Below are positions 18,797 to 21,358 of a stretch of 21,358 nucleotides of DNA, one piece after another. The DNA lies in the NCBI GenBank assembly GCA_018712905.1, contig DVGD01000007.1, positions 1-21,358 on the forward strand, read 5' to 3'. The translations under genes were made by a program, and so were the position numbers. The notes beneath the pieces are model-generated. The model saw only the letters and a list, made by a program, of their open reading frames with translations, did no database searches and had not been told where the DNA came from. The stretch comes from Candidatus Avoscillospira stercoripullorum (GTDB lineage: Bacteria; Bacillota; Clostridia; Oscillospirales; Oscillospiraceae). Positions within the stretch are counted from its first letter, which is position 1. Each line of letters starts with the position of its first letter.

Positions 18797-20233
18797 TTAG
18801 TATGCCACGCCCCAGTAGATCATGGTCTTGGCGGGCTTGCCGCAGATGGGGCACACGTCGCCCAAATGCTCCTGGGTGAGGGGCATGCACCGGGAGGACA
18901 TGCCGGCCTCCTCCTTCATCTTGATTTCGCAGGCCTCGTCGCCGCACCACATGGTCTTGATGAAGCCGCCGTGCTCCTTTTGAAGCTGCTTGGCCTCCTC
19001 CAGGGAATAGGCGGGGTAGATGTTCTCCTCCAAGTTCTTCTTGGCCTTGTCGTACATCTGCTGCTGCACCAGCGCAAGCTGCTTGGCGGCCTCGGCCTCC
19101 ACGTCCTCGAGCTTGACAGTGATCTTCTCGCCGTCGGTGCGGCGCACCAGGATGCACTGGCCGTTCTCCAGGTCTCTCGGGCCGCATTCCACCCGCAGGG
19201 GCACGCCCTTCATCTCATACTGGGCGCACTTCCAGCCCATGGAGTTGTCGGACTTGTCGGTCTTCACCCGGAAGCCGGCCTTCTTGAGCCGCTCCTCCAG
19301 CGCCGCCGCGCCCTCGAGGACGCCGGGCTTGTGCTGGGCGATGGGCAGGACGATGATCTGGATGGGGGCGATCTTGGGCGGGAGCACCAGGCCGTTGTTG
19401 TCGCCGTGGGTCATGATGACCGCGCCGATCATTCGGGTGGTGCTGCCCCAGGAGGTCTGGTAGGGGTGCTGGAGCTTGTTGTCCCGGCCGGTGAAGGTGA
19501 TGCCGTAGGCACGGCTGAACTTATCGCCAAAGTAGTGGGACGTGGCGCCCTGGAGCGCCTTTCTGTCCTTCATCATGCACTCGACGGTATACGTTGCCTC
19601 AGCGCCGGCAAACTTCTCCTTGTCGGTCTTGCGGCCGGGCACCACGGGGATGGCCAGGACGTTCTCAAAGAAGTCGGCATAGCAGCGAAGCTGCTGCATG
19701 GTCTCGTTCTGGGCTTCCTCGGCAGTCTCGTGGATGGTGTGTCCCTCCTGCCACCAGAACTCGCGGCTCCGCAGGAAGGGGCGGGTGGTCTTCTCCCAGC
19801 GGATGACGCTGCACCACTGGTTATAGAGCATGGGAAGCTCCCGGTAGGTCTGGAGGGTATTGGCCCAGAAGTCGGAGAACATGGTCTCGGAGGTGGGGCG
19901 GAAGGCCAGGCGCTCTTCCAGCTTCTCGTTGCCGCCATGGGTGACCCAGGCCACCTCGGGCGCGAAGCCCTTGACCAGCTCGCCCTCCTTCTTGAGGAGG
20001 CTCTCGGGAATCAGCACAGGCATGGCCACATTCTCATGTCCCGTCTCCTTGAACATGCCGTCCATGATCTTCTGCATGTTCTCCCAGATGGCGTAGCCAT
20101 AGGGACGGAGGATGGTAAAGCCCTTGACGCTGGAGTACTCCACCAGTTCCGCCTTGCGGCAGATGTCGGTATACCACTGGGCAAAGTCCACCTCCATGTC
20201 GGTGATCTGTTCAACCTTTTTCTCTTTTGCCAT
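18797..20233 (-). CDS. proS: Prolyl-tRNA synthetase, short type 3
   Basis: A 478-residue class II synthetase charging tRNA-Pro, of the archaeal/eukaryote-like form without the bacterial INS editing domain. Class II elements are seen at RPTSETMFSDFW (112-123) and motif 2 RPFLRSREFWWQEGHT (151-166). A HisRS-like anticodon domain follows, then the C-terminal zinc-binding domain with Cys430, Cys435, Cys461 and Cys464, ending at Tyr478 (YWGVAY) as in this type. Because it lacks the INS domain, cis editing of alanyl-tRNA-Pro is not expected. The start MAKEKKVEQI is at 20233, and the leader of about 60 nt is too short for a T-box. It is transcribed toward the S10 operon but separated by the repeat island and a hairpin. 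Confidence 0.97.
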   Translation of the reverse strand: MAKEKKVEQITDMEVDFAQWYTDICRKAELVEYSSVKGFTILRPYGYAIWENMQKIMDGMFKETGHENVAMPVLIPESLLKKEGELVKGFAPEVAWVTHGGNEKLEERLAFRPTSETMFSDFWANTLQTYRELPMLYNQWCSVIRWEKTTRPFLRSREFWWQEGHTIHETAEEAQNETMQQLRCYADFFENVLAIPVVPGRKTDKEKFAGAEATYTVECMMKDRKALQGATSHYFGDKFSRAYGITFTGRDNKLQHPYQTSWGSTTRMIGAVIMTHGDNNGLVLPPKIAPIQIIVLPIAQHKPGVLEGAAALEERLKKAGFRVKTDKSDNSMGWKCAQYEMKGVPLRVECGPRDLENGQCILVRRTDGEKITVKLEDVEAEAAKQLALVQQQMYDKAKKNLEENIYPAYSLEEAKQLQKEHGGFIKTMWCGDEACEIKMKEEAGMSSRCMPLTQEHLGDVCPICGKPAKTMIYWGVAY

Positions 20234-20296
20234 AGTATGGTTTCCTTCCTTTCGGTGCCCAGCGGGCCGAAATTAGCAGTTTAAAGTCTATGTTCT

Positions 20297-20315
20297 ATTT
20301 TATCACACCTGTCAA
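20297..20315 (-). promoter_or_regulatory. Probable proS promoter
   Basis: The minus strand has an extended -10 TGATAAAAT (20305-20297), with TAAAAT matching five of six consensus bases plus the upstream TG. A TTGACA hexamer (20315-20310) lies just 5' but is too close to pair with it. A 17-bp spacing from TTGACA reaches only CATAGA (20292-20287). Either could be used. A start near 20285-20290 would give a leader of about 55 nt. Confidence 0.5.
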
Positions 20316-20362
20316 TCCCTTTGGCATACAATGAAGTACTTTCTAATAAAAGGAGCCGCGCC

Positions 20363-20536
20363 ATGGATGAATTTTTGATCTGCCTGGATCCCATCACCGC
20401 CCGCTTCTACGACCGCATCGCAAGAAGCGTCTGCCGCACCACCGAGGAGGTCTTGCAGGATGCCCTCTTCAAGCTGGCCGGAGAGCTGTCCCTCGAATCT
20501 CTGGCCAAATCCGGCAGAGATTCCACAAGGGACTGA
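20363..20536 (+). CDS. Small ribbon-helix-helix-like protein, 57 aa
   Basis: The ATG at 20363 follows AAAAGGAG by 8 nt. The protein begins with a possible beta-strand (DEFLICLD). A helix follows (PITARFYDRIARSV), then a short turn and a second helix (TTEEVLQDALFKLAGEL), the order seen in MetJ/Arc-type ribbon-helix-helix regulators and antitoxins. A C-terminal charged tail (SGRDSTRD) follows. No toxin gene is adjacent. It is divergent from proS and 61 nt upstream of the serine dehydratase gene, so a role as a local regulator is possible but unproven. The fold call rests on pattern only. Confidence 0.6.
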   Translation: MDEFLICLDPITARFYDRIARSVCRTTEEVLQDALFKLAGELSLESLAKSGRDSTRD

Positions 20537-20597
20537 TTGCATTCCCCGCCTGTGCTCAGTATAATGGAGGTGACTATACTGCGAGGAGAATGAAGCC

Positions 20598-21358
20598 ATG
20601 AAATCCATTCGTGACATCTATAAAATCGGGAAAGGCCCCTCCAGCTCCCACACCATCGGCCCTGAACGCGCCGCCAAGCTCTTTAAAAGCGAGCACCCCG
20701 AAGCCGACAGCTTCCGGGTGGTGCTCTACGGCTCTTTGAGCAAGACCGGCCGGGGACACGGCACCGACCGGGTGCTCCAGGAAGTCCTCTCTCCCCTGCC
20801 CACGGAGATCATCTTCAGCGAGGAGATGCCCCATGACGTCCACCACCCCAACACCATGGACTTTTTCGCCCTCCGTGATGGCCGGGAAGCCGCCACCATG
20901 CGCGTTCAGTCCATCGGCGGCGGCGACATCCACATCGAAGGCCGCGACGACCTGGAGCTGCCCGAGATCTACCCGGAGAACTCCTTCGCCGAGGTGGAGC
21001 AGTTCTGCCGCTTCCGGGGTCTCGACCTGGCGGAGTACGTGGAGATCAACGAGGGCGAGGACATCTGGGAGTTTTTAGACGAAATCTGGCGCACCATGAA
21101 GCGCTCGGTGGAGGAGGGGCTCATGACCGAGGGCATGCTCCCCGGCGGCCTCAAAGTGGAGCGCAAGGCCAAGATGCTCTTTGAACACCCGGCGCCCAAC
21201 GAGGTGCCCCAGGTGCGGGAGTGCCGTATCGTCTCGGCCTACGCCTTCGCCGTCAGCGAGCAGAACGCCGACTGCGGCACCATCGTCACCGCCCCCACCT
21301 GCGGTGCCTGCGGCGTGCTGCCCGCCTCCCTGGTCTACGTGCAGCAGCAGCGTCATTT
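20598..21358 (+). CDS. L-serine dehydratase (Fe-S, single chain), 3' end outside the window
   Basis: The first 253 codons of an iron-sulfur L-serine ammonia-lyase, which converts L-serine to pyruvate and ammonia. The ATG at 20598 is preceded by GAGGAG. The N-terminal beta domain starts MKSIRDIYKIGKGPSSSHTI and has the substrate-site GPSSSHTIGPERAA (residues 13-26). The alpha domain begins with MLPGGLKVERKAK and reaches SEQNADCGTIVTAPTCGACGVLPA at about 223-246. The second Cys of TCGACG is in the position of a cluster ligand in the family. The remaining cluster cysteines lie beyond the edge. The two domains are in one chain, unlike the split sdaAA/sdaAB genes of Bacillus. A 61-nt gap separates it from the small upstream gene. 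Confidence 0.93.
   Translation, partial: MKSIRDIYKIGKGPSSSHTIGPERAAKLFKSEHPEADSFRVVLYGSLSKTGRGHGTDRVLQEVLSPLPTEIIFSEEMPHDVHHPNTMDFFALRDGREAATMRVQSIGGGDIHIEGRDDLELPEIYPENSFAEVEQFCRFRGLDLAEYVEINEGEDIWEFLDEIWRTMKRSVEEGLMTEGMLPGGLKVERKAKMLFEHPAPNEVPQVRECRIVSAYAFAVSEQNADCGTIVTAPTCGACGVLPASLVYVQQQRH

Noticed and set aside
20234..20362. T-box or amino-acid riboswitch upstream of proS or the serine dehydratase gene
   Set aside because: The proS leader is only about 55-60 nt, with no T-box sequence or terminator/antiterminator pair. No glycine or other riboswitch core was seen.

Overview
The window comes from a GC-rich, low-complexity-codon Firmicute, most probably a gut Oscillospirales/Oscillospiraceae-type clostridium. 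This is inferred from the single long r-protein cluster with the clostridial order secY-adk-map-KOW protein-infA-rpmJ-rpsM-rpsK-rpsD-rpoA-rplQ, a zinc-type S14, an archaeal/eukaryote-like short ProRS, a four-cysteine adenylate kinase lid, and intergenic GTAGGGG palindromes of a kind I associate with that group. The species cannot be named from this sequence.

Layout. Positions 1-1279 hold a complete IS3-family insertion sequence (orfA, orfB with an intact DDE triad, terminal inverted repeats). Positions 1321-1766 are a gene-free island of palindromes that share a GTAG-GGG...CCC shell but have covarying stems, often paired head-to-head. They look like REP/BIME elements. Positions 1763-2363 carry two small membrane-protein genes of unknown function. 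Positions 2418-18190, all on the minus strand, form one tightly packed block: rpsJ-rplC-rplD-rplW-rplB-rpsS-rplV-rpsC-rplP-rpmC-rpsQ-rplN-rplX-rplE-rpsN-rpsH-rplF-rplR-rpsE-rpmD-rplO-secY-adk-map-KOW-infA-rpmJ-rpsM-rpsK-rpsD-rpoA-rplQ. This is the S10, spc and alpha operons joined together. A near-consensus sigma-A promoter at 18472-18500 and a leader of about 275 nt with an attenuator-like hairpin precede rpsJ. A second palindrome island (18576-18796) separates this promoter from proS (18797-20233, minus). On the plus strand at the right edge are a small ribbon-helix-helix-like gene and a truncated L-serine dehydratase gene that runs off the window.

How it works together. The minus-strand block supplies about half the ribosomal proteins, the translocon channel SecY, N-terminal methionine removal (Map), adenylate balance (Adk), initiation factor IF-1 and the RNA polymerase alpha subunit. 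Gene junctions are mostly 1-30 nt or overlapping (TAATG at rpsC/rplP and rplD/rplW), which fits translational coupling. Three longer spacers break the pattern (rpsJ leader, rpsJ-rplC, rpsN-rpsH). They contain inverted repeats and are the best places to look for r-protein feedback control.

Most unusual points: the GTAG palindrome islands at both ends of the r-protein/proS block, with exact inverted copies of 26 and 23 nt shared between islands; the S10 promoter, whose -35 box lies in the loop of a 10-bp hairpin; the U-tract hairpin in the rpsJ leader; C-terminal low-complexity extensions on S3 and L3; and an IS whose orfA ribosome-binding site is locked in a perfect 13-bp hairpin.
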